Positions 21,131 to 30,936 are shown, numbered from the stretch's first letter. The stretch is DNA of 64,000 bases from Chryseobacterium shigense (GCF_900156575.1 NZ_FTNY01000002.1:682001-746000), one strand, 5' to 3'. The notes: generated from the letters alone by a model not told the origin. Numbers and translations are program-made.

Positions 21131-21348
21131 TCTTCAATATCCTGATTGGCTTTATCTTCTGTAAGATATGCTGAGTTTTTGTATTCTGCCTGTGCTTCAG
21201 CAATTCTGTCTTTTTGGGATTCGGTAAGAATATATTCGTTTTCGTTCAATTCAAAATCCAGCAGTTTTTGAATCTCCTCCATAATTGTTTTTTCTTTTAA
21301 CTGACTGATTCTGTTGATCAAGTCAGCTTTTAGATCTGATGTATTCAT
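21112..21348 (-). CDS. Antitoxin of the RelE/ParE module
   Basis: 78 aa, acidic and helical, with an N-terminal stretch LKADLINRISQLKEK and an ESQKDRIAEAQAEYK segment typical of addiction-module antitoxins. The acidic tail ending in WLGEK would wrap the toxin. It precedes and overlaps the toxin gene. Confidence 0.8.
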   Translation of the reverse strand: MNTSDLKADLINRISQLKEKTIMEEIQKLLDFELNENEYILTESQKDRIAEAQAEYKNSAYLTEDKANQDIEEWLGEK

Positions 21349-21395
21349 CTTGTGTGATTTTCATTCAAATTTAAAAAAAATTATTTAAAATCTGT

Positions 21396-23111
21396 TTAAA
21401 CCACCGGCAGTCTGAAATAAAAAGTACTTCCCTGATTGGGGGAACTCTTCACTCCTATTTCGCCGTTTTGCTTTTCTATAAAATTTTTGGAAATAGCCAG
21501 TCCCAGCCCTGTTCCGTTCTGATGCTCTCCAGGAACCTGAAAATAGCGGTCAAAGATCTGGCAGTGATACTTTTCATCAATTCCGCTTCCGGTATCGGTA
21601 ATGCTGAACTGAATCATTGAGTCTTGTTTTTCTACTGTGATACTGATATTTTCATCCTGGAAAGAATGTTTAACGGCATTCGTAAGGAAATTATTCATCA
21701 CCCAAACCGTTTTGTCGAAATCTGCAGTAATGAAATCATTATCGTCAATCAGATATTCAGTATTGATAAGAATATTCTTCTGCTCTGCCAGCTTTTCAAC
21801 ATTTTTCACGGCAGCCTTTACCACTTCTTTCGGGGAGCATTTTTCAACGGTCAGACGGATATTTCCGGTTTCTACCTGCGAAAGATTCAGCAATTCTCCG
21901 GTAATATTCAATAGCCTTTGACCGTCATCATTGATGCTTTTGAGCAGTTCTTTCTGCTGGTCATTCAACTCGCCGAATTTTTGGTTTCCTAGGAGCTGTA
22001 CTCCCATTTTTATAGCAGAAATCGGAGTTTTAAGTTCATGAGAGATCGTGGCTATGAAATTGGTTTTAGCAAAATCAAGTTCTTTAAAAGGCGTAATGTT
22101 GCGGAGAAGAATTACTTTACCAATATATTTGGTTTCCTTTTCACCCGTTTTTACAATATTGATAGGAATAATATCCTGTTCAAAATAGTTCTCTTTATGA
22201 TCACGAACAATCTTGATCGGCTCTTTTACCGGATGGTCAATATTTTTAAGAAGCTCCCGCAACAGATCATTATTGATCGCTACTTCATGAGCTGTTTTCC
22301 CGATGATTTCCTCTTTATGCAGATTGGTGATTTTTAGGGCTTCATCATTGATCATGTAGATAAAATGGTTTTCATCCAGACCGATTACTGCATCATGCAT
22401 ATTGTTCACCAGTGTTTCGATTCGTTTTTTATCCATCAGCTGTTTGGAAAGACTGCTGCTTTCGTACTCCTGAAGTTTTTCAGCCATCGTATTAAAAGAG
22501 TCTGCAAGGCTGTTGAATTCCTCACTGCCTTTGAAATGTACTCTTTCATTGTAATTTTTAGCAGCGATCTGCCGGATACCGAATGTGAGCTGGTTGATAG
22601 GTTCCGCGATCGTCTGGGGAAGATTAAACAGCAGAATAAAAGCAATCAGAAAACAAACCGTTCCCAAACTTACGATCCAGAAAGTGGCATTTTCAGCGGT
22701 GATGATGGCGATATCACTTTTTCTTTCAATCCCTTTCATATTCAGGGACATGATTTTTGCAAGGTCTTCCCGGATCAGTTTTTCTTTTTCCGGAGAAGAT
22801 TGTTTCAGATAACTGTTGAAATGCAGATTCAGACTTTGAGTCGCTTCCTTTTCACCAAATTCAGTAAGGTTTTTCTCCTGCAGCTTATTATTTTTCTGAA
22901 AATCATTCACGGCAATAGCACTGTCCGTGCTTATTTTATCCAGGGCGAGAAGCATATTTTTGGAAAATTCCAAACTGTTGTAATTGGCCGTAAGGATCTT
23001 CTCCGTATCGGATTTTAGTTTATTGATATAGACGGATCCGATCACTGACATGAGAACGATCAGTAAAAATAAAAGACCTACGCCTAAGGTGAGTTTTGTT
23101 TTAAGTTTCAT
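21396..23111 (-). CDS. Sensor histidine kinase linked to the Kdp locus
   Basis: 571 aa. Transmembrane helix 1 (about 8-30), periplasmic helical sensor (30-140), transmembrane helix 2 (145-167), HAMP (168-222), PAS-like domain (236-345), HisKA with His358 in ISHELKTPISA, and HATPase with NNFLTNAVKH, DTGSGIDEKY and GTGLGLAI. It starts 5 bp after the stand-alone KdpD domain, so the two are translated together. It lacks the four-helix membrane part and GAF domain of E. coli KdpD. I infer that it supplies the kinase for the split KdpD and signals to the NtrC-type regulator at 31.4-32.7 kb. Confidence 0.9.
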   Translation of the reverse strand: MKLKTKLTLGVGLLFLLIVLMSVIGSVYINKLKSDTEKILTANYNSLEFSKNMLLALDKISTDSAIAVNDFQKNNKLQEKNLTEFGEKEATQSLNLHFNSYLKQSSPEKEKLIREDLAKIMSLNMKGIERKSDIAIITAENATFWIVSLGTVCFLIAFILLFNLPQTIAEPINQLTFGIRQIAAKNYNERVHFKGSEEFNSLADSFNTMAEKLQEYESSSLSKQLMDKKRIETLVNNMHDAVIGLDENHFIYMINDEALKITNLHKEEIIGKTAHEVAINNDLLRELLKNIDHPVKEPIKIVRDHKENYFEQDIIPINIVKTGEKETKYIGKVILLRNITPFKELDFAKTNFIATISHELKTPISAIKMGVQLLGNQKFGELNDQQKELLKSINDDGQRLLNITGELLNLSQVETGNIRLTVEKCSPKEVVKAAVKNVEKLAEQKNILINTEYLIDDNDFITADFDKTVWVMNNFLTNAVKHSFQDENISITVEKQDSMIQFSITDTGSGIDEKYHCQIFDRYFQVPGEHQNGTGLGLAISKNFIEKQNGEIGVKSSPNQGSTFYFRLPVV

Positions 23112-23116
23112 TACTT

Positions 23117-24226
23117 CTAAGATAAAATAATAATATCTATCTGCTTTTCATTGAGTCTGTTCATCAACGTATAAATCCAGCTATAGCCGGAAAGACGCTG
23201 CCAGAGCTCTGCGTGGGGTTTTCCGATACAGACCGTCGTGATATTGTGGGCGATCACATACTCCAGAATTCCTTTGTGGACGCTGCTTTCTTTTACCCGC
23301 ACCACTTTGGCCCCCAATTCCTGTGCTAAATTAAAATTATTAATCAAATACCGCTGTTTGTCGAGGGCAATTTTTTCGGGATTTTCTGATGGCTTCTGTA
23401 CATATAGGACGGTCCACTGACTGTTGTAGTAACTCGCCAGACGTGCTGTTTTTCTGATGATATTTTTAGCAATCTTTTCATTACTGCTGATACAAGCAAG
23501 AAATTTTATGGGTTTAAAATTCTCCGTTTTAATTTCGGTTTCAACCTTTCTTTCGACGTGCGCAGCGACTTCTTTTAAAGCAAGTTCCCGGAGTTGCAGA
23601 ATATGTCCGCTTTGAAAGAAATTGGTCAATGCGGTTTGTATCTTTTCTTTTTTATAAATTTTACCTTCTTTAAGACGGGTCAGCAATTCATCTGCGGTAA
23701 GGTCTATATTGACCACCTCATCTGCAAGGCTCAAAATCTTATCAGGAACCCGTTCAGCCACTTCTATTCCCGTGATATTCTTCACTTCTTCATTCAGGCT
23801 TTCAATATGCTGGATATTCATGGCACTGATGACATTGATCCCGTTATCAAGGATTTCCAGCACATCCTGCCATCTTTTTTTATTTTTTGAACCTTCTACA
23901 TTCGTATGGGCCAATTCATCCACAAGAACCACCTCCGGATGTTCATTGATAATGGTCTGAAGATCCATTTCTTCAAGGTTTTTACCCTTATAGAAAACTG
24001 ATCTTCTCGGTATTTCAGGAATTCCGTCGGTAAGAGCAACGGTTTCTTCCCGGTCGTGGGTTTCTATATACCCGATCTTTACATCAATGCCGTTACGCAG
24101 AAGGGATTGTGCCTCCTGAAGCATCCGGAAGGTTTTCCCGACGCCTGCACTCATCCCGATATAGATCTTGAATTTTCCTTTCCTGGATTTCTGGATCAAT
24201 TCTAAAAAATGTTTTGCTGATGACAT
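23117..24226 (-). CDS. kdpD: KdpD N-terminal sensor protein without kinase
   Basis: 369 aa. I use the ATG at 24226: the upstream extension to 24385 runs into the dispersed repeat. The KdpD domain spans about residues 15-225, with Walker A GMSAGVGKT, Walker B VVLVDELAHTN and the NIQHIESL segment. A UspA-like domain follows (about 235-369; FLACISSNEKIAKNI, then ITTVCIGKPHAELW). E. coli KdpD continues into membrane and kinase domains; here the protein ends and a separate kinase gene follows after 5 bp. It probably senses potassium or nucleotide state and modulates that kinase. Confidence 0.9.
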   Translation of the reverse strand: MSSAKHFLELIQKSRKGKFKIYIGMSAGVGKTFRMLQEAQSLLRNGIDVKIGYIETHDREETVALTDGIPEIPRRSVFYKGKNLEEMDLQTIINEHPEVVLVDELAHTNVEGSKNKKRWQDVLEILDNGINVISAMNIQHIESLNEEVKNITGIEVAERVPDKILSLADEVVNIDLTADELLTRLKEGKIYKKEKIQTALTNFFQSGHILQLRELALKEVAAHVERKVETEIKTENFKPIKFLACISSNEKIAKNIIRKTARLASYYNSQWTVLYVQKPSENPEKIALDKQRYLINNFNLAQELGAKVVRVKESSVHKGILEYVIAHNITTVCIGKPHAELWQRLSGYSWIYTLMNRLNEKQIDIIILS

Positions 24227-24327
24227 TGATTTTTTTTGCTTTATTTTTTTTAATACAAAAGGCACAAAAGGTTTATTTTCCACCAGTTTAGACTGTATAA
24301 GTAAGTTACGATTATTTTGGGTATTTT

Positions 24328-25086
24328 TTTGAACCACCTGAAACCACCCCGTCAAAAATTCTTTGAATTTTTGCCACCCCTCCACGGGAGGGGAATTTTT
24401 GACGGCTCAATGATTATTATCCATCAGAATAAAAATCCTCGATTTTTGAGAACTTATATGATCTTCTTTTCTCAAAGCATTTAAACTTCAAATAACTTAA
24501 GTGTCAAAAGCTTTTGTGACTTTTGTGGTTAATTAATCATTTTTTATATTCTAAAACCAGACTGACAGACTTGTTGTAATTTTGAAATGCCTTAAACCAC
24601 CCCGTCAAAAATTCTTTGAATTTTCGACACCCCTCCACGGGAGGGGAATTCTTGTCGGCTCAAGGATTATTACCCATCAGAATAAAAATCCTCGATTTTT
24701 GAGAACTTATGTGATCTTCTTTTCTCAAAGTATTTGAACTTCAGATAACTTAAGTGTCAAAAGCTTTTGTGACTTTTGTGGTTAATTAATTATTTTTTAT
24801 ATTCTAAAACCAGGCTGACAGACTTGTTGTGATTTTGAAATGCCTTAAACCACCCCGTCAAAAATTCTTTGAATTTTTGCCACCCCTCCACGGGAGGGGA
24901 ATTCTTGTCGGCTCAAGGATTATTATCCATCAGAATAAAAATCCTCGATTTTTGAGAACTTATGTGATCTTCTTTTCTCAAAGTATTTGAACTTCAGATA
25001 ACTTAAGTGTCAAAAGCTTTTGTGACTTTTGTGGTTAATTAATTATTTTTTATATTCTAAAACCACGCTGACAGACTTGTTGTGAT
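24328..25086. repeat. Three tandem copies of a 253-bp unit between porin and kdpD
   Basis: Copies start near 24344, 24597 and 24850, an exact 253-bp period, and differ at only a few positions; copies 2 and 3 are the closest pair. Each unit opens with the dispersed element (CCACCCCGTC, palindrome CAAAAATTC-TTT-GAATTTTTG, CCACGGGAGGGG). It ends with the last codons of the porin gene on the minus strand (TTSLSAWF and stop). Only the copy nearest the porin joins the real gene; the other two carry an orphan gene tail. No ORF spans the units. This explains the whole 830-bp gap between the genes. Confidence 0.9.
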
Positions 25087-26145
25087 AAAGAAGTTCCCTT
25101 GTTTCATCTCGTCATTTTTCACGAAAATAGCATCTTTCGAGGTAAATCCCCGGGCTTCTGTACGGAAAATGACGTTCTTCAAAATAGCATAATCTACATT
25201 CAGGGAGTATCCGAAGGTTTGGAAACCATTAGGCGTTTTGGTACTGATGATGACCCCGTTTTTATCATTGTAATATTCGAACCTTCCTGCCAGAGCCCAT
25301 TTGTTATCAAGCTGGTATTTCATTAGGACGTTGGGAGTATACCAGATATTGTAGCTGCTGCTTCCTTTTGTTTTCTGCTCTGCCCCGATATCAAATCCCA
25401 ATAAGGCTGAGAATTGATCTGTCAACTGAAAACTTCCGTAGAGATCATGAAAGTAGCGCATTCTTTTTTCCTCTTTTGATTTATCGTTTCCGATGAATGA
25501 ACTGCTGTTCAGCGTAATTTTTTCAGTGGGTTTGTAGGTTACCTGATGTCCGAAAGAGATGGTTTGGTTTCCTTCCGGCTTTGCGATACGTTGCCAGCCA
25601 TTCAATACCAATCCGCTTAAAAACCATTTTCCGCTGTCGGATGTATAAGAAACTTTTGCTCCGGTTTCAAAATAAGGTGAATTTTCAGCGGCAAAACTTC
25701 TGGTCAGGTTGATATTGTCTTTTCCAATAGCACTTTCCCAACCGATGTGGGAAGGCATAATTCCCGCATCGATCCATAAGTTTTTGGTCTTTGAAATTTT
25801 GATTCCCACGTTTGCTTCATTGACATAACGCAATGCATCCTGTTCCGCAGCCATATTATCCTGTGCGTAGGTTCCTACCATTAAAGCCACATTGGCACGA
25901 AGGTTCTCACTTTGATAATTGGCCTTGATTAATCCTAAATTCAGATTGAGCTCATTATGTCTATTGTAGGAATATAAAAAATTCTGACGGAGATGATTAG
26001 CTGGTTCATTAAAATCATAGGTGTAGAAAAGTTCTGCATAGGCAGAAAAAGTCACTTTATTTTCTGTTTTTAATGAATCTGATGATTGTGCTTTCGGGAA
26101 AAAGATCCCGAATAATACAGCACTGGTAATGATATATTTTTTCAC
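25057..26145 (-). CDS. Outer-membrane beta-barrel porin of the Kdp operon
   Basis: 362 aa with signal peptide (to FPKAQ, residue 20). The rest alternates polar and aromatic residues as in an outer-membrane barrel and ends in a terminal Phe (SLSAWF). It resembles the putative beta-barrel porin-2 (BBP2) type, with early strands like FSAYAELFYTYDF and GLIKANYQSENLRANVALMVG. It starts 13 bp after kdpC, so it is in the operon and may let K+ across the outer membrane. Its last codons are repeated twice downstream in the 253-bp array. Confidence 0.85.
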   Translation of the reverse strand: MKKYIITSAVLFGIFFPKAQSSDSLKTENKVTFSAYAELFYTYDFNEPANHLRQNFLYSYNRHNELNLNLGLIKANYQSENLRANVALMVGTYAQDNMAAEQDALRYVNEANVGIKISKTKNLWIDAGIMPSHIGWESAIGKDNINLTRSFAAENSPYFETGAKVSYTSDSGKWFLSGLVLNGWQRIAKPEGNQTISFGHQVTYKPTEKITLNSSSFIGNDKSKEEKRMRYFHDLYGSFQLTDQFSALLGFDIGAEQKTKGSSSYNIWYTPNVLMKYQLDNKWALAGRFEYYNDKNGVIISTKTPNGFQTFGYSLNVDYAILKNVIFRTEARGFTSKDAIFVKNDEMKQGNFFITTSLSAWF

Positions 26146-26158
26146 GATGATAGCTGGA

Positions 26159-26716
26159 TTATTTTAATTGGTCCAAAGCGATATTAAGCTTCAGTACATT
26201 TACTTTTGAAGGCCCTAAAAGTCCTAAAAACGGTTTTTCTGTTTGGTTTTTCATTAAATCTCTTACTTTTTCTTCGGAAAGATTTCGTACTTCAGCAATT
26301 TTCTTCACCTGATACAAAGCGCCTTCTTCAGAAATGTCAGGGTCAAGACCACTACCACTGGCCGTTACCAGTTCTACAGGAACTTTTGTATTTCCCATTC
26401 CCGGATGCGTCATCTTTAAGGTATCTATTCTTTTCTGTACAGTTTCCAGATATTCTTTATTGCTTGGACCTTTATTGCTTCCACCGCTTCCTGCCGCATT
26501 GTAATTAACAGATGAAGGACGTCCGTGGAAATATTTTTCTGATTTGAATTCCTGTCCGATATTCGCATAAAATTTCTGTCCGTTTTGTGTAATAATTTCT
26601 GCATTTCCTTTTGTAGGCAATATTTTCGAACCTCCGTATACGATAAGCAGATAAATTCCTACGATAGCCAGCATTACAAAAGTCAGTCTGAATGCTGCAA
26701 CAATATGATTTTTCAT
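26159..26716 (-). CDS. kdpC: K+-transporting ATPase subunit C
   Basis: 185 aa, normal KdpC length. One N-terminal transmembrane helix (about 8-28), then the conserved KYFHGRPSS, and near the C-terminus GSGLDPDISEEGALYQ and NVLKLNIALDQLK. KdpC stabilises the KdpFABC complex and aids ATP binding by KdpB. It lies 10 bp after kdpB. Confidence 0.97.
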   Translation of the reverse strand: MKNHIVAAFRLTFVMLAIVGIYLLIVYGGSKILPTKGNAEIITQNGQKFYANIGQEFKSEKYFHGRPSSVNYNAAGSGGSNKGPSNKEYLETVQKRIDTLKMTHPGMGNTKVPVELVTASGSGLDPDISEEGALYQVKKIAEVRNLSEEKVRDLMKNQTEKPFLGLLGPSKVNVLKLNIALDQLK

Positions 26717-26726
26717 TTTTTAAATT

Positions 26727-28766
26727 TTAATAGAATAAACTGATCACTAAATCGATGATTTTAATCCCGATAAACGGAACAATAACACCACCCAAACCAT
26801 AGATTAAAAGGTTTCTTCTTAATAATGCACTCGCACCAATTGGTTTGTAGGCCACTCCTTTTAACGCCAGTGGAATAAGGAAAGGAATAATCACGGCATT
26901 GAAAATAACGGCTGATAATATTGCTGTTTCCGGGCTGTGAAGGTTCATGATATTCAGCTTCTGAAGTGAAGGAATGAAGGTGATGAACAGGGCCGGAATA
27001 ATGGCAAAATACTTAGCAACATCATTCGCAATACTGAAAGTCGTCAGTGTTCCACGGGTCATCAGCAGTTGTTTTCCAATCTCTACGATTTCAATCAGTT
27101 TCGTAGGGTCGTTATCAAGGTCTACCATGTTACCGGCTTCTTTTGCAGCCTGTGTTCCGCTGTTCATTGCCACTCCCACATCGGCCTGAGCCAGTGCCGG
27201 CGCATCATTCGTTCCGTCTCCCATCATGGCGACCAGCTTTCCTTCCTGCTGCTCTTTTTTGATGTAGTTCATTTTGTCTTCGGGCTTGGCTTCGGCAATA
27301 AAATCATCTACACCTGCTTTTTCAGCAATGAATTTTGCCGTCAGAGGATTATCTCCGGTTACCATCACTGTTTTTACGCCCATTTTTCTCAGTCTCTGGA
27401 AACGTTCCTGGATTCCTGTTTTAATGATATCCTGAAGTTCGATAACCCCCCAGACTTTTTCATTAACGCTTACCACAAGAGGGGTTCCTCCGTTTTCGGA
27501 AATTTTGGTAACGGCATCCTGGGTTTCTTTTGGGAAGATATTCCCGGCTTTTTCAGTCAGTTTTTTTATCGTGTCATACGCTCCTTTTCTGATCCTTGTG
27601 TCTTCAAAATCGATTCCTGAGGTTCTTGTTTCTGCTGAGAAATCAATATAGACCGGGTTGGGAACAAGAAGGTCTTCTGATTTCAGCTGGCTTAATTCTA
27701 TAATGGATTTCCCTTCCGGTGTTTCATCTGCTACTGAGCTTAATGCAGAAGCTTTAATAAAATCCGGTAATCTGATTCCGTCTGCCGGGTGAAATTCTGT
27801 TGCTTTACGGTTTCCAATCGTTATGGTTCCTGTTTTATCCAGAAGCAGTACATCAATATCTCCGGCTGTTTCCACCGCTTTACCACTTTTGGTAATGACG
27901 TTTGCTCTTAAGGCTCTGTCCATTCCGGCGATCCCGATTGCAGAAAGCAGACCTCCAATGGTTGTGGGAATCAAACAAACGAAAAGTGAGATAAATGCCG
28001 CAATAGTAATGGGAGTCTGCGCATAGTCTGCAAAAGGTTTTAAAGTGAGGGTTACGATAATAAAAGTCAGGGTAAATCCTGCCAAAAGTATAGTTAATGC
28101 GATTTCGTTGGGTGTTTTCTGTCTTGATGCACCTTCTACAAGGGCAATCATTTTATCTAAGAAAGATTCTCCGGGTTTCGTGGTTACTTTTACTTTTATT
28201 CTGTCGGAAAGCACTTTTGTTCCGCCTGTTACCGAGCTTTTATCACCTCCGGATTCACGGATCACGGGTGCACTTTCTCCGGTGATTGCTGATTCATCAA
28301 TGGTAGCAAGTCCTTCGATGATCTCTCCGTCCATAGGGATCTGATCCCCGGTTTCGCAAAGGAAAATATCCCCCAGTTTCATTTCGGCAGACATTCTGAG
28401 AACAGTTTCTACCTGAAATCCAGGTTTGTTGTCCACCACCACTTTAGCCGGAGTTTCTTCACGGGTTTTTCTGAGGGTATCTGCCTGTGCTTTTCCTCTC
28501 GCTTCGGCGATAGCTTCTGCAAAATTGGCGAAAAGAACGGTAAAAAATAAGATAATGAATACAGTAAAGTTATAAGCGAAGCTTCCTTGTGACTTGTCCC
28601 CCGTAAGGCTGAAAAGACTTACGATAAACATCACCACTGTTCCGACTTCCACCAGGAACATCACGGGATTTTTAAACATGATTTTCGGATTCAGCTTGAC
28701 GAAGGACTGTTTGATCGCTTCGTTTACCAAATCTTTTTGAAACAATGTCTGTGATTGATTTTTCAT
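26727..28766 (-). CDS. kdpB: K+-transporting P-type ATPase subunit B
   Basis: 679 aa. P-type ATPase with the phosphorylation motif DKTGTIT near residue 310, the actuator TGES (AITGESAP), the nucleotide-binding KGAYD loop, and the hinge [10 protein letters not shown] and [14 protein letters not shown]. This is the catalytic subunit that drives K+ import through KdpA. The gap to kdpA upstream is 171 bp, larger than the other spacings, and holds an inverted repeat. Confidence 0.98.
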   Translation of the reverse strand: MKNQSQTLFQKDLVNEAIKQSFVKLNPKIMFKNPVMFLVEVGTVVMFIVSLFSLTGDKSQGSFAYNFTVFIILFFTVLFANFAEAIAEARGKAQADTLRKTREETPAKVVVDNKPGFQVETVLRMSAEMKLGDIFLCETGDQIPMDGEIIEGLATIDESAITGESAPVIRESGGDKSSVTGGTKVLSDRIKVKVTTKPGESFLDKMIALVEGASRQKTPNEIALTILLAGFTLTFIIVTLTLKPFADYAQTPITIAAFISLFVCLIPTTIGGLLSAIGIAGMDRALRANVITKSGKAVETAGDIDVLLLDKTGTITIGNRKATEFHPADGIRLPDFIKASALSSVADETPEGKSIIELSQLKSEDLLVPNPVYIDFSAETRTSGIDFEDTRIRKGAYDTIKKLTEKAGNIFPKETQDAVTKISENGGTPLVVSVNEKVWGVIELQDIIKTGIQERFQRLRKMGVKTVMVTGDNPLTAKFIAEKAGVDDFIAEAKPEDKMNYIKKEQQEGKLVAMMGDGTNDAPALAQADVGVAMNSGTQAAKEAGNMVDLDNDPTKLIEIVEIGKQLLMTRGTLTTFSIANDVAKYFAIIPALFITFIPSLQKLNIMNLHSPETAILSAVIFNAVIIPFLIPLALKGVAYKPIGASALLRRNLLIYGLGGVIVPFIGIKIIDLVISLFY

Positions 28767-28801
28767 TTTTTTGAAAGAGTTATATAATTGTAATCAATGG
28801 T

Positions 28802-28912
28802 AACCATTAAGAAAGAATAAAACTAAAAGGAGTGGAAATGGATAATATATTCAGGTGAATGTTTCGATGAGTTATAGACTGATTCCCTTACATTTCAATC
28901 TTCCTAATGGTT
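28802..28912. repeat. Long-range inverted repeat between kdpA and kdpB
   Basis: AACCATTAAGAA (28802-28813) is complementary to TTCCTAATGGTT (28901-28912) with one mismatch. Flanking CAAT and ATTG could extend the pairing. It could fold in the kdpA-kdpB mRNA, but the function is not known. Confidence 0.35.
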
Positions 28913-28937
28913 GACTATTGATTTTAATTTTTAATGT

Positions 28938-30632
28938 TTATTTAGAGAAATACTGGATCTGTTCTGCAATAGGTCCTAATGTAAGGGCCGGGAAGAAAGA
29001 CAACGCCGCAATAAGAAGGATCACCGCCAGCGTCATAAAGCCGAAAGTAGCCGTATCCGTTTTCAGAGTTCCTGAACTTTCCGGGATGAATTTTTTCTGT
29101 GCCAATAATCCTGCAATCGCTATCGGTCCGATGATCGGAATAAATCTGGATAACAGCAATACAATTCCTGTTGAGATATTCCACCATGGCGTATTGTCGC
29201 CAAGACCTTCAAATCCGGAACCGTTGTTCGCAGAAGAAGAAGTAAACTCGTACAGCATTTCACTGAAACCGTGGAAACCCGGATTATTCAATGTCTTTGC
29301 TCCAAATTCCGGCAGATAGGCAGTTAACGCTGTCCCTACAAGGATTAAGAACGGATGGAAAAGAGCGACGATCATTGCGATCTTCATTTCTTTGGCTTCG
29401 ATCTTTTTACCCATAAATTCCGGCGTCCTTCCCACCATCAGACCACTGATGAATACAGCGAGAATGATAAAGATGAAGTAATTCAGAATTCCGACCCCAC
29501 AACCTCCATAGAAGCAGTTGATCATCATGGCGAGCAGCTCATTCATTCCTGAAAGCGGCATCGTACTGTCATGCATGGAGTTCACGGAACCTGTTGAGAT
29601 CACCGTCGTTGCGATACTCCAATATCCTGAAGAAGCACTTCCGAACCGGATCTCTTTACCTTCCATTGCTCCAAGGCTACTGTCAGCACCCATTTGAGTG
29701 ATGAGAGGATTTCCATTGGTTTCATTCACTACATTCGGAACAGCTAGTGCCAGGAAACCGACTGTCATTACGGTAAAGATGACCCATGACAGTTTTCTCT
29801 TTTTCAGATAAAATCCTAAGGCAAAAACCAGTGCAAACGGAATGATCATCTGAGTGACCATTTCAGTCATATTCGTTACATAATTCGGGTTTTCGAGCGG
29901 ATGCGCTGAGTTGGCTCCAAAGAAACCTCCCCCATTGGTTCCCAAATGCTTGATCGCTACAAAAGCAGCTACCGGACCTCTGGAAACATCAGCTTTCTGT
30001 CCTTCCAGTGTTGTGATATGATCTTTCCCTTCGAAAGTCATCGGACTTCCGTTAGCAGAAAGGATCAGAGCAACAAGGATACTGATCGGAACGAGTATTC
30101 TGACTACAGATTTAGTAAAGAAATCATAGAAATTTCCTAATTCTGTAGTTGTCTTATCTTTAAAAGCTTTGAAAAGAACAGCCATAGCCGCCATTCCGGT
30201 AGCTGCGGTTACAAACTGCAGGAACATCAGGTAAAGCTGACTTAAATAACTTACTCCCGTTTCTCCTGAATAATGCTGAAGATTACAGTTTACCAGGAAG
30301 GAGATTGCCGTGTTAAAGGCAAGGTCAGGTGACATATTCGGGTTTCCGTCAGGATTTAAAGGAAGCCACGACTGAGTCATCAGCATCAGGAATCCTATAA
30401 CAAACCAAACCAGGTTGATCGTCAGCATGGCATACATATTCTGTTTCCAGGTCATCTGACGGGCCGGGTTGATTCCCGATATTTTATAAATTAATTTTTC
30501 AACAGGTTCAAAAACAGGATCTAAAAAGGTCTTTTTGTACCCGTACACATTAGCAATGTATTTCCCCAGAAATACTCCGATCACTAATGTAATAACAAAC
30601 ATGGCAATGACGCCTAAAATTTCTGTATTCAT
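28938..30632 (-). CDS. kdpA: K+-transporting ATPase subunit A
   Basis: 564 aa, normal KdpA length, with about ten membrane helices and four selectivity-filter repeats of SKT type: FNTAISFLVNCNLQHYSGE, GTNGGGFFGANSAHP, STGSVNSMHDS and SSANNGSGFEG. It binds and conducts K+. It starts 6 bp after kdpF. Confidence 0.98.
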   Translation of the reverse strand: MNTEILGVIAMFVITLVIGVFLGKYIANVYGYKKTFLDPVFEPVEKLIYKISGINPARQMTWKQNMYAMLTINLVWFVIGFLMLMTQSWLPLNPDGNPNMSPDLAFNTAISFLVNCNLQHYSGETGVSYLSQLYLMFLQFVTAATGMAAMAVLFKAFKDKTTTELGNFYDFFTKSVVRILVPISILVALILSANGSPMTFEGKDHITTLEGQKADVSRGPVAAFVAIKHLGTNGGGFFGANSAHPLENPNYVTNMTEMVTQMIIPFALVFALGFYLKKRKLSWVIFTVMTVGFLALAVPNVVNETNGNPLITQMGADSSLGAMEGKEIRFGSASSGYWSIATTVISTGSVNSMHDSTMPLSGMNELLAMMINCFYGGCGVGILNYFIFIILAVFISGLMVGRTPEFMGKKIEAKEMKIAMIVALFHPFLILVGTALTAYLPEFGAKTLNNPGFHGFSEMLYEFTSSSANNGSGFEGLGDNTPWWNISTGIVLLLSRFIPIIGPIAIAGLLAQKKFIPESSGTLKTDTATFGFMTLAVILLIAALSFFPALTLGPIAEQIQYFSK

Positions 30633-30638
30633 GACCGG

Positions 30639-30716
30639 TTAAAATTTTTCAGGTTTCAGCAAAACGTAGCAGATGTACACAAAGGCCAGAATTGAAAGGA
30701 AAAATAAACTCCACAT
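30639..30716 (-). CDS. kdpF: KdpF-like small subunit
   Basis: A 25-aa single-helix protein starting MWSLFFLSILAF and ending in YVLLKPEKF, the typical KdpF end (Y-x-L-x-x-P-E-x-F). It ends 6 bp before kdpA. KdpF stabilises the KdpABC complex in the membrane. Confidence 0.85.
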   Translation of the reverse strand: MWSLFFLSILAFVYICYVLLKPEKF

Positions 30717-30720
30717 AGCT

Positions 30721-30804
30721 TTATATTTTATCAAAAAATTCAACAGATTTATAAAGAAGCCAAAACATCACTGCAAAAAGCAGGATCAAACATATAAGCA
30801 TCAT
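30721..30804 (-). CDS. Tiny membrane ORF upstream of kdpF (27 aa)
   Basis: It starts with two ATGs overlapping the stop of the preceding small ORF and encodes one hydrophobic helix (ICLILLFAVMFWLLYKS) with an acidic tail. It ends 4 bp before the kdpF ATG. Tight packing with overlapping start and stop supports translation. It could be an additional small subunit or a leader peptide. No family recognised. Confidence 0.55.
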   Translation of the reverse strand: MMLICLILLFAVMFWLLYKSVEFFDKI

Positions 30805-30908
30805 ATCGATAGTATTAAGGTTAATAGGGTCAGCAGTACGTACGATACCATCAGCAGACTGAAGCCTGCATGCTCACGTTTTTTGAACGTTTTTCTTGAA
30901 ATTGTCAT
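30801..30908 (-). CDS. Tiny membrane ORF at the head of the Kdp operon (35 aa)
   Basis: A basic N-terminus (SRKTFKKREHAG) followed by one hydrophobic helix (FSLLMVSYVLLTLLTLILSI): a positive-inside single-pass membrane peptide. Its TGA overlaps the start of the next tiny ORF. It is the first ORF after the candidate sigma-54 promoter. Function unknown. Confidence 0.5.
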   Translation of the reverse strand: MTISRKTFKKREHAGFSLLMVSYVLLTLLTLILSI

Positions 30909-30936
30909 TTTTAAAATATTTTATTCACCTCCTATA

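Noticed and set aside
24227..24385. Longer N-terminus for the KdpD-like protein
   Set aside because: The extension lies partly in the dispersed repeat and lacks KdpD similarity. The conserved domain begins just after the ATG at 24226.
24344..25086. CRISPR array
   Set aside because: The 253-bp units repeat in full, with no short repeat/spacer pattern and no cas genes nearby.
30925..30933. Shine-Dalgarno-like AGGAGGTGA before the first tiny Kdp ORF
   Set aside because: It is 16 bases from the ATG, too far for normal use, and would fall at the predicted transcription start. Flavobacteriia rarely rely on this signal.
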